From SZUA-117 sp041598995 (GTDB lineage: Bacteria; Pseudomonadota; Gammaproteobacteria; Steroidobacterales; Woeseiaceae): 64,000 nt of DNA. How positions within the stretch are numbered: position 1 is the stretch's first letter; each line of letters begins with the position of its first letter. Below the pieces are notes generated by a model. It made no database searches. It saw nothing but the letters and a program-made list of their open reading frames with translations, and was not told the DNA's origin. The position numbers and the translations under genes were made by a program. Shown piece after piece: positions 50,801-60,900 of the stretch. The stretch lies in assembly GCA_041598995.1 (NCBI GenBank), contig JBFHXJ010000002.1, positions 1 to 64,000 on the forward strand, read 5' to 3'.

Positions 50801-53800
50801 GGGTCACGGTGACGAACGAAGCGGCCAGCGGTGGCGTTACGCGGGCGCCGGCTTACGACGTCACCGTCACTACCGACACCGACCCGACCGACCTCATCTT
50901 CGTGCAGCCGCTTCCGACCGACGGCCTCGACAATGATGGTGATACGGAAATCGACGAGGCGGCCGGCGAAGGCCAGATCGTTCCCGATAATACCGTGCTG
51001 TCCGGCAGCCCGGCGCAGATCATCACGGCCTACGATCACAGCGATGCGCTGCTGCGCATCGACGCGGGCGACAGCGTCACGTTTTACTACCGGGTCGATC
51101 CGCACGACGACGTCGCGCCGCTACAGCAACTCGTCAACTCCGCCTACGCGACCTACGACAGTCTCGCAGGTCCCTCGGGCAACCAGAGCGCGCCACTCGG
51201 TTCGAACGGCGAGATCGGCGGCGCACGCCGGTACGTCGCGGATACCGCCGAGGCGACAATCCAGATCATTCCGGTCGAGGTACAGCCGAAGCAGATCCTG
51301 CAACTCTCGAATACCGGCCTCGTCGCGCCGGTGACGCCGCAACCGGTGTCGATCGGTGAAGAGCTCGAGTTCGAGCTGCGCACGCTCATTCCTGTCGCGC
51401 AACTGCGCAACTTCGTGATTCGCGACGAGCTGCCTGCCGGCATGCGCTGCATCGAGGCGCCGGTCGTCGATCTGGATGCACCGCCCTACGACGCAGCCGG
51501 TTTCGTGCCGGGCGGCTCGTTTACACCGACCTGCAGCGACACGGAAGTGATCTGGAACTTCGGCGACCAGACCGTGACACAGTCAAACCGCACCGATCGT
51601 CGTTTCGATTTCGGGATCCAGTTCATCGCCCGCATCGACAACGTCGACGCGAATCGGGACGGCCTCGTCATCGGCAACGGTGGCGCCTACACCGTGACCA
51701 ACGTCTCCTACGTCGATGACGCGGGGAACACGGTCGTCATCGACATCGACGCGGCGGAGGTGGTTGTCGCGGAGCCGCTGATCGAGCTGCAAAAGGAATT
51801 CTCTGCCGATACGGCGGACGCGGCGGACCGTCTGACGGTCACGGTAACGGCGACGAACAACGGCACGGCCACGGCGTACAACCCGCGCGTGCTCGACGAT
51901 CTTTCCGCTACCGGTTTCCACTACGTCGGTGACATCGGCGGCACCAATCCGCCGACCGACGTCGATACGACATCTTACGGTCCGGACAGCCCACTCTTCT
52001 CCTGGGATCCGGGTCAAGCCATCGCCACCGGCGATTCGATGAGTTTCACTTTCGTCGTCGAGGTCGACGCAGCGGTACAGCCGCTCGAGGTTCTCGACAA
52101 CACCATACAGGCCGACTGGACCTCGCTCCCGGGACCGGACACGGCGCTCAACTCGGGCGGCACCATTGGCGCCAACGGAGAAGTCGACGGCATGCGGGCA
52201 GGCGCCCTGCCGAACGCAGGCGACGTCGTCAACGACTACGAGGCGGAAGCCAGTGATTCGGTGTCGGTGCCGCCGCTCGCGGTAACGAAGACCGACCTCG
52301 ACACGTCGATGCCCGCCGAGATCGGCGCGCACAAGTCGTTCGAGGTGAGGATCGATCTCCCCGAAGGCGCAAGTGCCGGCGTGTCGATCGACGACGACCT
52401 CGCATCCGGCAGTGTCAGTTACGTGCTCGCCGACAACGGTGATTTCGACATCACGTACGAATTCGTCGGCATCTCGACGATCAACGGGCAGCCGCCGTCG
52501 GATGCGGCGTTCAATGTGCTGCCGGCGGATGGCACGAGTGGCACGGCAAGCTGGGACATCGGCTCGGTGACCACCGATTCGGAGGACGACACGTCCGCTC
52601 AGGATCTCGATCCTTACATACGCATCGCCTATTCCGCGCGCATCAACAATGACCTCGCGACGAACCTCGGCAGCACGCTCGCCAACTCGGCCACGCTGTA
52701 TTACACGAATGGCGACAGCGGCGCGCAGGAGTCGCTCAATGATACGACCGCCGCGGTCATCGCGACGGAGCCGGACCTGACCGCCACCAAGGCGATCAGC
52801 AACGTGACACCAGGCAAGGCGGCGGGCGATCCGATCGCACTGGGCGACACCGTGCAGTACGTGCTGACGATAAGAAACGTCGGCAACGCGATCGCGCATG
52901 ACGTCAACATCGTCGACACCCTGCCCGTCGAGCTCGCACTGTCCGGCGCCTTCACGCCGACCGCTCAGATCGACGGCATCGCCGTGCCCGGATTCTTGGG
53001 TATGCCGGCGGGGAGTCCCAATGGGCCGCTCAACTGGGGTGCCGGCAACGGCGACCTGAGCCTCGACGTGCCGCCCGCATCGACGCTCGAAGTCACTTAC
53101 CAGGTCGTGCTCGAGCAGCCGGCGGACCCGAACGTTGCGCTCACCAATGTCATCTGGACTGACTGGACCTCGCTCGACGACGACAGTGCCTACGAACGCA
53201 CGGGCGACGGCTGCCCGGTGACGACGCCGCCGGACGACTACTGCTACGGTCCGGCGACGGCGGACGGCACGCCGCAGCCGATCGGGCCGCCGGACGCCTT
53301 ATATAAAGAGAATACGCAAGCCACGGCGACGATCGGCGAGGATTTCGCCTACCGGATCACGATCCCCGCGACGCCGTACCCGGTGCCGCTGCACGATGTG
53401 CGCATCAGCGATGACCTCGGCGCGTCGGCCGCCGACCTGACGTTCGTCGGCGTCAGCAAGATTTCGGGCGCCGGCGCCTGGACGCCCGTCAACACGGGCA
53501 CGGACACCGACCTCGTCATCGAGGACACGGCAGGTGGCATCGATATCGGCATCGGCGAGCAGGTCGTCCTCGAGATCACCGTGCGTCTCGACGATACGCC
53601 GACCAATGTACGCGGCCTGTCGTTTACCAATACGGCGACCTATACCTACAACCGCCTCGACAACGCCCCGGCGACGGAGTTGCCGGGCGGTCCCGGTACC
53701 ACGCAGCTCATGACCGTGGTCGAGCCGGATGCGCTGACGCTCGAAAAATCCGGCCCGGCGCAGATGCAGCTCGGCCTGCCGGGAACGTTCACGCTCGACG

Positions 53801-56800
53801 TGCACAACACCGGCGACTCGCCGGCGTACGGAGTGATCATCACCGACCTCCTGCCGAACGACGCCACCGGTGGCACCTGCGATCAGGCGCCTTCGCCCTT
53901 CGCGGCGCAGATCTTCGAAGCAGACCGGGTCACCGAGGTATCGCCGCCGCTCAGCGAAGGAACGGATTTCTCGGTGTCCTTCGCTGGCGATCCGGATTGC
54001 ACCGCCACGATCTCGATCCTGTCGGCCGCCGGTGCCGTCGGCGCCGACCAGCGGCTGATCGTCACCTACCAGTCGATGCTCGACCTCGACAGCCAGGAAG
54101 ACGCGCGGCTGACGAACATCGCCGGCGCGACGGAGTGGTTCAGCCTCGACGTGACCGACGCCGCGGCGGCGCAATACGCCCGCGCATATACCCGCGTGCT
54201 GACCGACGGCACCGTGAACACGCTCGACCACGAGGATGCGCATACCGCGGTCGTGTTCGTGCCGGTCCTGATCTTCGAGAAGACCGTCGTCAATGTGACG
54301 AGCGGCGAGGATCCGGCGACGGTCGCGACGCCCGGCGACAGGTTGCGTTACATCCTGCGAGTCGAAAACCTGAGCGACACGCCATTCAACGATTTCCGCA
54401 TCGTCGACGAGCTCGACCGGCTGAATGCGACGCCGATGTTCCTTGCGGGCACGCTCGACGTGATCACTGCGCCGGCCGACGCGGACCTGAGCGGTGTCGA
54501 TGCCGCCGGCGGTGCCGCGGGCAGCGGCCTGCTCGATATCGGCAACCTCTCACTGGGCGGCCAGGGCGATTCGGTGATGGTCGAGTTCGAGGTGAACCTC
54601 GTGCCGGCAATCGCCAACGACAGCTTCGTCTACAACCAGTCCGAAATCCGTTTTGCGGATATCCTCGTCGCGCAAAGCGACGATCCTTACGTCAACGGCG
54701 CGGCCGATCCCGACGTCGCCGGCGACGAGGATCCGACGCAGGTTCTCGTCGAGTCGGCGCCAGCATTCCGCCTCGAGAAGGTTTCCTCCTATATCAGTGG
54801 CGATCCGAACGTCCTGCTCGCCGGCGAGACGCTGCGCTACACGATCACGGCACAGAACGTCGGCACGGATCACGCCACGGGCGTCGCGCTCAGCGACCAG
54901 GTTCCGCCCAACACGACTTACGTCGCGGGCAGCACGACCCTGAACGGCGTTGCCGTTGCGGACGCGTCCGGCGGCATTTCCCCGCTGGCCGACGGCATTC
55001 CGCTACATGCGCCGGGGGATCCGACGCCGGGCGTCATGAACGCTGCAGAGGCGGACAACGTCGCGACCATCGTATTCGACGTTCTGGTCGACCCGAACGT
55101 CGGCGATGGCACGGTCATCTCGAACCAGGCGTTTCTCGACGCGGTCGATTACGGGATAGCCGACAAGCCTTCCGACGATCCGCGCACGCCGGTGCCCGAC
55201 GACCCGACCATGGATATCGTCGGCAACTTCCCGCTGCTGTTTGCGACCAAGACGGCGGCACTCGAGGTGGATGCGGGCTCGCCTGACATCGTCGACCCGG
55301 GCGACGTGCTGCGCTACACGATCGCGATCTACAACAACGGCGCAGTGCCGGCCACCGCGGTCGAGCTGTTCGACTCGGTGCCCGCGAACACCACTTACGT
55401 AGCAGACACGATGACCCTGAACGGCCTGCCGGTCGGCCAGCCCGACAACGGGGCGTTCCCGCTCTCCTCGCGTATCGCCGTCAGCTCGGCGGACCTGACG
55501 CCGCCCGTACCGGCTGCCGGTGAAGGCGTGCTGTCTTCGCGCGAATCGGCGATCGTGCAGTTCGATCTGCGTGTCGACGATGGGGTGCCCACCGGCACGC
55601 TGATCACGAACCAGGCGACGGTTTACAGTGAGGAGTCGCCGAACCTGCTGACCGACGGCGACGGCAACCCGGCGACCGGGCCCGAACCGACGGTGGTCGT
55701 CGTCGGTGACGCACAGCAACTCGGTATCGCCAAGGAAGTGGCGGTGGTCGGCGGCGGCCCGGCCGATGCGGGTGCGACGCTCGAGTACACGGTTACGGTG
55801 CAAAACTTCGGCGCGGTGCCGGCGCTTTACGTCGTCATCACCGATGACCTCGACATGCCGAACCCGGGTTACCTTACTTACGTCGACCAGTCGGCGACGA
55901 TGAACGGACTCGCGGACGGCATTACCTTCGCCGGCTCGATACTCGAGGCCGACTACTCCTCCGTGAACGGTCCGCTCGATCCGGGTGAAACGATCACACT
56001 CCGATTCCGTGCCGTGATCAACTCGAACCTCGCGGAGGGAACGACGATAACGAACGTCGCGCGGGTGACGTGGAACGACCCGAAACAGTGGGCCGAGGCG
56101 ATGGTGAGCATCGACGTCGGCGGCGTTCCGGATAGCGGCATCCTGAGCGGGACGATCTGGCACGACGCCGATCACGACGACACGCCGGACGGCGTCGAGC
56201 GTCCGCTCGAGAGCTGGTCGGTAACGCTGCTGCGCGACAACAAGCCGGTGCGTGCGACGCAAACCGATACCGACGGTAACTTCATTCTCGCTGGTATTCA
56301 GCCGAATTACCTGACCGACGAAGAATATTCGCTCGTATTCGCGACGCCGGGTGCGACGGCAAGGACCGCGATGATGGGCCGCACGGATTCCGATTTCACG
56401 GACGGCCTGCAGCGTATCGACGAGATCCAGGTTCAGGGCGGCAGCAATCTACGGGCACTGAACATGCCGGTCGATCCCAACGGCGTCGTCTACAACTCGA
56501 TCACGCGCACGCCGGTAAGCGGCGCAACGTTGACGCTCGTCGACGTGCGTAACGGCATGGCGTTACCCGCAGGCTGCTTCGACGATCCGAACCAGCAGGA
56601 CCAGGTCACGGTCGGCAACGGCTACTACAAGTTCGATCTAAACTTCTCCGATCCGGCCTGTCCCGCCGGGCTCAATTACGCAATCCAGGCCGTCGTGCCG
56701 GACAGCCGTTTCGTCGGCGGCGTGTCCGAGCTGATCCCGCCCAGGTCCGATGCGACGACGCTGCCGCTCGATGTCCCGGCATGTGCGGGATCGTCAGACG

Positions 56801-57990
56801 ACGCCGTGCCTGCGACGGCGCAGTATTGCGAAGCTCAAGCATCGGAATTCGCGCCGGCGACGGCCGTCCCGGCCAGAAGCGCGGCCACGGGCTATCACCT
56901 GTTCCTGAAGCTCGACGACAGCCGCATCCCGGGATCGGCACAACTCTTCAACAATCACATTCCGCTCGATCCGCGCCTCGACGGCGCCGTGTCGGTCAGC
57001 AAGACGACGCCGAGGCTCAACGTGAGCCGCGGCGACCTCGTGCCCTACGTGATCACGGTCGGGAACTCCTTCGGCGCAGACCTCCCGGATGTGACCATAG
57101 TGGATCGTTTCCCGGCCGGCTTCCGGTACGTCGAGGGATCGGCGCGCTTCGACAATATTGCGACGGAACCCGTGATCGCCGGGCGCGAGCTGCTGTGGCC
57201 GAATCTGTTGCTGGTGACGGACGGACAGCACACGATCAAGCTCTTGCTCGCGGTCGGCGCCGGCGTGACGGAAGGCGAGTTCGTGAATCGCGCACAGGCC
57301 GTCAGCTCGCTGACGGCCGGTGTCATGTCCGAGGAAGCAACGGCCACGGTTCGCGTCGTGCCGGATCCGACCTTCGATTGCACCGACGTGACCGGCAAGG
57401 TCTTCGACGACGCGAACCGCAACGGTTACCAGGATGACGACGAAGCGGGGCTGGCCGGCGTACGACTCGTCACGGTACAGGGTCTCGCGGCGACCACGGA
57501 CGCGAACGGGCGCTACCACATCACCTGCGCGATCACGCCGAACGAGTCCCGCGGCAGCAATTTCGTGCTGAAGCTCGACGACCGCACCTTGCCGAGCGGT
57601 TTCCGCCCGTCGACGCGACCGGTGCAGGTGCAGCGGGCGACGCGGGGCAAGGCATTGAGGATCAACTTCGGCGCCTCGATCCACCGCGTCGTCGGGCTCG
57701 ACATCGCCGACGCAGTGTTCGAACCCGGCTCGATCGAAATGCGTAGCCAATGGGTGCCGCGCATCGGGCTGCTCATCGAAGAGCTCAGGAAAGGACCGGC
57801 CGTGCTGCGGCTCTCCTACGTCGCCGACATCGAGGCCGAGTCGCTGGTCGAGAGCCGCCTCGAAGTGATCGAACAGCAGATTCGTCGGGCATGGGAAAAC
57901 TTAAGTTGCTGCTACGAACTCGTGATCGAGCCCGAGATTCACTGGCGCCTGGGCGCACCGCCAGCCAGACCGAGGGGTGCGAACCGATGA
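47878..57990 (+). CDS. Giant secreted DUF11-repeat protein with OmpA-like C-terminus
   Basis: A 3370-residue surface protein. The signal peptide ends about residue 34 (LLAFGFLFCSAQASAQ). Most of the chain is DUF11-like repeats, each with a cue like NNGxAxAYNPRVLDDL or NVGNAIAHDVNIVDTLP and an EK(x)-type opening strand. SdrD/Cna-B-like domains lie at about 2754-2810 (SGTIWHDADHDDTPDGVERPL) and 3170-3220 (GKVFDDANRNGYQDDDEAGLAG). The last ~100 residues resemble an OmpA-like domain (IEMRSQWVPRIGLLIEELRKG...SCCYELVIEPEIHW), perhaps binding peptidoglycan or the barrel partner. ATG at 47878 has AGGA upstream. Its stop overlaps the next start (ATGA). A c-di-GMP riboswitch precedes it, suggesting an adhesin or motility track component. 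The role is inferred. Confidence 0.88.
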   Translation: MIGRAGTSFSRAMREGLRLLAFGFLFCSAQASAQGVPANCPSDLATADIIEHDFSVSFCELCGVGTVRLVVENPYRSSDDADFSDIVVTEDLMISGLTYLPGTTRFDTDNIAPPPLVEPVVSGPNGSVLTWTLSDQWIMDAPSGSSGNTPRLTIEFDVRRHTNVGEEGLVGANRTIEASVEFTPSCDTGYRHTSTSGPGALPLNEPEPRIIKRGRNLDAGQGGYSDPVYGHENDDVIWRIEVRNNGLADLQDFIFSDAIQPGNFLIDYVCDSESDAVSAGNGGGSGGCADVGGVTQVDVTAEALFGGGPGPYIAAPAGGSGFYYLVGRVTDSCTNRTNTVSDVEWGCEVEAPPGGIAATSTGQTAQDSALLSTLSQWNSLDVDVALTGTNTSQPMGSKGTVTITIRNQTGGTIKGGVNGIRLRDVLPAEYVIDPTFDPTISMAPAYGNSYPGMIDTIEWTNPQPNTFPLTTNDPALPLGNTTLDFELTSSTVHPDFADQFNMIRHGDVVTVRFRTVLIDPQYYDREAYLDVRTESPASDPPDTDPTETFPIQNRLDIWFEEFCTNTEHQLTFNDNDDAEPEDIDVDISGSALVFILTNTDVLSLTAELRNNGGHDADDYFAYVSFGEAMQVQSSPSGCSVSSTPPAMPEWQLPVGIPSTATVYACDVGVIGPNSTRSLNFDVVKNPDPSADDDLTFRVDVIGEITLSDGTPLWFPTPIARSDGITDRANNYTIDALRARVVGYNLLKSQLGICSENNPPPANPDTDIQIGEECEFHIESGGWFGFQTPGFTYIAVQDIQVVDQIPDGQGYISSNDPLGAGLSTAAITGVSLNPPPAPLSESWFDWTHNTVVPAERITVKDHWFRVDVVTRLLNDPADLSAAPNAHANQSRNVLSSTFEAVFYNPLTDLEEVYTLGPSTVGFPPEFRRRVDLTVTEPYLTVDKEVCNETIYGVGPGCSNFVSLADDGDAYDSYIYRVTVTNEAASGGVTRAPAYDVTVTTDTDPTDLIFVQPLPTDGLDNDGDTEIDEAAGEGQIVPDNTVLSGSPAQIITAYDHSDALLRIDAGDSVTFYYRVDPHDDVAPLQQLVNSAYATYDSLAGPSGNQSAPLGSNGEIGGARRYVADTAEATIQIIPVEVQPKQILQLSNTGLVAPVTPQPVSIGEELEFELRTLIPVAQLRNFVIRDELPAGMRCIEAPVVDLDAPPYDAAGFVPGGSFTPTCSDTEVIWNFGDQTVTQSNRTDRRFDFGIQFIARIDNVDANRDGLVIGNGGAYTVTNVSYVDDAGNTVVIDIDAAEVVVAEPLIELQKEFSADTADAADRLTVTVTATNNGTATAYNPRVLDDLSATGFHYVGDIGGTNPPTDVDTTSYGPDSPLFSWDPGQAIATGDSMSFTFVVEVDAAVQPLEVLDNTIQADWTSLPGPDTALNSGGTIGANGEVDGMRAGALPNAGDVVNDYEAEASDSVSVPPLAVTKTDLDTSMPAEIGAHKSFEVRIDLPEGASAGVSIDDDLASGSVSYVLADNGDFDITYEFVGISTINGQPPSDAAFNVLPADGTSGTASWDIGSVTTDSEDDTSAQDLDPYIRIAYSARINNDLATNLGSTLANSATLYYTNGDSGAQESLNDTTAAVIATEPDLTATKAISNVTPGKAAGDPIALGDTVQYVLTIRNVGNAIAHDVNIVDTLPVELALSGAFTPTAQIDGIAVPGFLGMPAGSPNGPLNWGAGNGDLSLDVPPASTLEVTYQVVLEQPADPNVALTNVIWTDWTSLDDDSAYERTGDGCPVTTPPDDYCYGPATADGTPQPIGPPDALYKENTQATATIGEDFAYRITIPATPYPVPLHDVRISDDLGASAADLTFVGVSKISGAGAWTPVNTGTDTDLVIEDTAGGIDIGIGEQVVLEITVRLDDTPTNVRGLSFTNTATYTYNRLDNAPATELPGGPGTTQLMTVVEPDALTLEKSGPAQMQLGLPGTFTLDVHNTGDSPAYGVIITDLLPNDATGGTCDQAPSPFAAQIFEADRVTEVSPPLSEGTDFSVSFAGDPDCTATISILSAAGAVGADQRLIVTYQSMLDLDSQEDARLTNIAGATEWFSLDVTDAAAAQYARAYTRVLTDGTVNTLDHEDAHTAVVFVPVLIFEKTVVNVTSGEDPATVATPGDRLRYILRVENLSDTPFNDFRIVDELDRLNATPMFLAGTLDVITAPADADLSGVDAAGGAAGSGLLDIGNLSLGGQGDSVMVEFEVNLVPAIANDSFVYNQSEIRFADILVAQSDDPYVNGAADPDVAGDEDPTQVLVESAPAFRLEKVSSYISGDPNVLLAGETLRYTITAQNVGTDHATGVALSDQVPPNTTYVAGSTTLNGVAVADASGGISPLADGIPLHAPGDPTPGVMNAAEADNVATIVFDVLVDPNVGDGTVISNQAFLDAVDYGIADKPSDDPRTPVPDDPTMDIVGNFPLLFATKTAALEVDAGSPDIVDPGDVLRYTIAIYNNGAVPATAVELFDSVPANTTYVADTMTLNGLPVGQPDNGAFPLSSRIAVSSADLTPPVPAAGEGVLSSRESAIVQFDLRVDDGVPTGTLITNQATVYSEESPNLLTDGDGNPATGPEPTVVVVGDAQQLGIAKEVAVVGGGPADAGATLEYTVTVQNFGAVPALYVVITDDLDMPNPGYLTYVDQSATMNGLADGITFAGSILEADYSSVNGPLDPGETITLRFRAVINSNLAEGTTITNVARVTWNDPKQWAEAMVSIDVGGVPDSGILSGTIWHDADHDDTPDGVERPLESWSVTLLRDNKPVRATQTDTDGNFILAGIQPNYLTDEEYSLVFATPGATARTAMMGRTDSDFTDGLQRIDEIQVQGGSNLRALNMPVDPNGVVYNSITRTPVSGATLTLVDVRNGMALPAGCFDDPNQQDQVTVGNGYYKFDLNFSDPACPAGLNYAIQAVVPDSRFVGGVSELIPPRSDATTLPLDVPACAGSSDDAVPATAQYCEAQASEFAPATAVPARSAATGYHLFLKLDDSRIPGSAQLFNNHIPLDPRLDGAVSVSKTTPRLNVSRGDLVPYVITVGNSFGADLPDVTIVDRFPAGFRYVEGSARFDNIATEPVIAGRELLWPNLLLVTDGQHTIKLLLAVGAGVTEGEFVNRAQAVSSLTAGVMSEEATATVRVVPDPTFDCTDVTGKVFDDANRNGYQDDDEAGLAGVRLVTVQGLAATTDANGRYHITCAITPNESRGSNFVLKLDDRTLPSGFRPSTRPVQVQRATRGKALRINFGASIHRVVGLDIADAVFEPGSIEMRSQWVPRIGLLIEELRKGPAVLRLSYVADIEAESLVESRLEVIEQQIRRAWENLSCCYELVIEPEIHWRLGAPPARPRGANR

Positions 57991-60900
57991 ACAGGACAGT
58001 AAGGATTATTCCGCTTGCGGTGATCATCGGCGCGTTATACGCGAATCAGGTGCACGCGCAGGATGTCGACGAGGAACCGATTCGCGAGGCCGTCGAACGT
58101 CACCTGACGGACGAGCCGTTCACGCAATGGGTGCAGGACCCGGCACGCATCGAGCAGGAAGAAGGCGATACGCTCGAGACGAGGGAGGTCGTCACCGACG
58201 GGCTCGAGACGGTCAAGCTCGCGAATCTCGTGCCGCCGATTCGCTTCGAATCGGGCGTCGCACAGATCCCGGACGAGACGGTCACCTCCCTGAACGACAT
58301 CCTCGAGCGCATGCGCGACCGTCTGAACGTGCGCCTGCACCTCGTCGGGCACGCCGACAACCGGCCACTGTCGCCGGCGCTCGCGCAAATCTACGGCGAT
58401 AACGCCGGGCTGTCCCGCGAGCGCGCCGGCGAGGTCGCCGAGCATTTCCAGAGTTCATTGGGCCTGCCGGCCGAGGCGATTTCCTACGACTGGGCCGGCG
58501 ATACGGATCCGGTTGCATCGAACCTGAACGAAGCAGGGCGCGCCCTGAACAGGCGCGTCGAGGTCGAGGTCTGGTACGACGAGGTCGCGAACAAAATCGC
58601 GCTCGAAGAATTCCTCGTGCCGCACGAAATCCGGACCGTCAAGGTCTGCCGCATGGAGACGGTCTGCAAGTTGCGCTACGTCGACGGCCATTCGCGGCGT
58701 GCGCGAATCAAAAATCTCGTCGCGCCGCTCTACTACGATTCGGAAGCGATCGACATCGATGACGCCTTTGTTGAACGCCTCCGGCAGGGCTTCGAAAATC
58801 TCCGTGAAAAGCAGAACGTCGTCGTCAAGTTCGTCGGCTTCACGGACAATGTGCCGCTCTCCGAGAGGAACGAACGCATCTACGGCGATCACCTCGGCCT
58901 GTCGAAAGCGCGGGCGCGCCGCGTCGCGCTGGCGTTACAGGAGTTACTCGACCTGCCGAGTGACAGGATCGACAGCGACGGGCGAGGCTCGGAGAGGCCG
59001 ATCGGATCGAACGAGACGGTGCATGGGCGTGCCCTGAACCGTCGTGTCGAAGTCGAATTCTGGTACGACGACCCGCTCCAGGAACTGCCGGACGAACCGC
59101 AGCTCTGCCCCGAGGACTCGGGCGCTTTTACCGTCACCAAGACCTACGATCCGCCGTGGGGCCGCATCGCGAACGTCGAATTCGACGACGGCCGGCCCGT
59201 GATCCCGCCGGGCTACACGGATGATCTCTCTCGCGCGCTTGCCGACATTGCCGACAAGGCAAACCCGCGGCTGCGTTTCGTCGGATACACGCGCAATGAG
59301 CGACTCGAGCGACGCACGGCCGCGGTCTACGGCGACGACATCGGACTGTCTGCCTCCCGCGCGCGTCGCGCGATGGAGCTCATTGCCGCCGGCATGCAAC
59401 TCGACGAGTCGCAGACGGAGTTCGAAGGACGCGGCTACGTGCATTCACCCGATGTCGTCAACTCCGGATTCTTCCCCGGAGATACTTCGCACGTCGCTGT
59501 CGAGGTCGTGTACGACGAGCTCGCTGTGCTCGATGATTATGACGGCGTCGACATCACGAGGATTTCGCGGGAGCTCAAACCCGAGAACCCGCTCGCCCTG
59601 AATCTCATGCGAATAACCGTCGACGGCGAGCCGATCGACGATCCGAAACGCAGTTCGTCCGACATTCAGCGTTGTACGGACGTCGCTTTCAAGAAGGCGG
59701 ATATTCGTTTCGGTTTCGACAACATGCAATCGGATCCGAGACTGAGCGTAACGGCACACCCGCGGCGTATCGCCGTATCCAGAGAATCCGAGCGCGATCC
59801 CCTGGCGACGGCGGTCAATTTCAAGATGTACGCGAACTACACATACTTCATCGAGCGCGCCGAGGTTCGCATCTTTTATCCGGGACAGTCGCTCGAGTCC
59901 GAACCCGTCGACGTGATCGACATCGACTTCGACGGCGTTGCCCGATGGCAGCCGGCGGCGGCCGCTTTCCGTGCGCCATTCGAAGAGTTGGCCTACGTCC
60001 TTCGCGCATACGGCAAAGACGGCAACTTCGACGAGACGGAACCGCAACCGCTCTCGATCGTGTATAGCGATACCGATCGAATCGACCTCGACCAGCGTCC
60101 GTTCGATCCCGAGGCAAATCCCGTGATGTTTGCCGAGTACGGCGAGAATCGTATGGCGCTGCACAATATCGGGCTCGGCAGCGGCACCATCAGCGTTCGC
60201 GGTGAGGGCATCCCGGCCGAACACGAAGTGTGGGTCGGCGGACGGCCGGTGCCCGTGGACGAGAGCGGTCGTTTCGTCGCCGAGGAAATCCTGCCCGAGG
60301 GCGCACACACCGTCGAAGTGGCGGTCCTCGACAAAGACGGGAACGGCGAACTGTATCTGAGAGATCTCGAGTTCAAGACCGACGACTGGTTCTACGTCGG
60401 CATGGCTGACCTGACCTTGTCCGCCAATTCGTCGAGCGGGCCCGCAGACCTGCTCACCGGCGGCAATACGGATTACGACCCGGATTCGAGCGTTGACGGC
60501 CGGCTCGCGTTTTTCGTCAACGGCAAATGGGGTAACCACTGGAAGCTCACGGCCAGCGCCGATACCCGCGAGGGCCCGATCGAGAACCTGTTCTCGAATT
60601 TCATGGACAAGTCACCGGAATCCCTGTTCCGGCGCATCGACCCTGACTACTACTACCCGACTTTCGGCGATGACGGTACGGTCGACGAGCTGGCGCCGAC
60701 GATGGGCAAGTTCTTCGTCCGTCTTGCCAGGAACGACGATTACGGTCAGTGGGGCAACTTCAAGGTTGCCTATATGAACAACGAACTGGCACAGGTCGAC
60801 CGGGGACTTTACGGTGCGAATCTGCATTACGAGTCCGCGGCGACGACGGGCTTCGGCGACCAGCGTTTCGCGATCGACGGTTTTGCCGCGGAGCCCGGCA

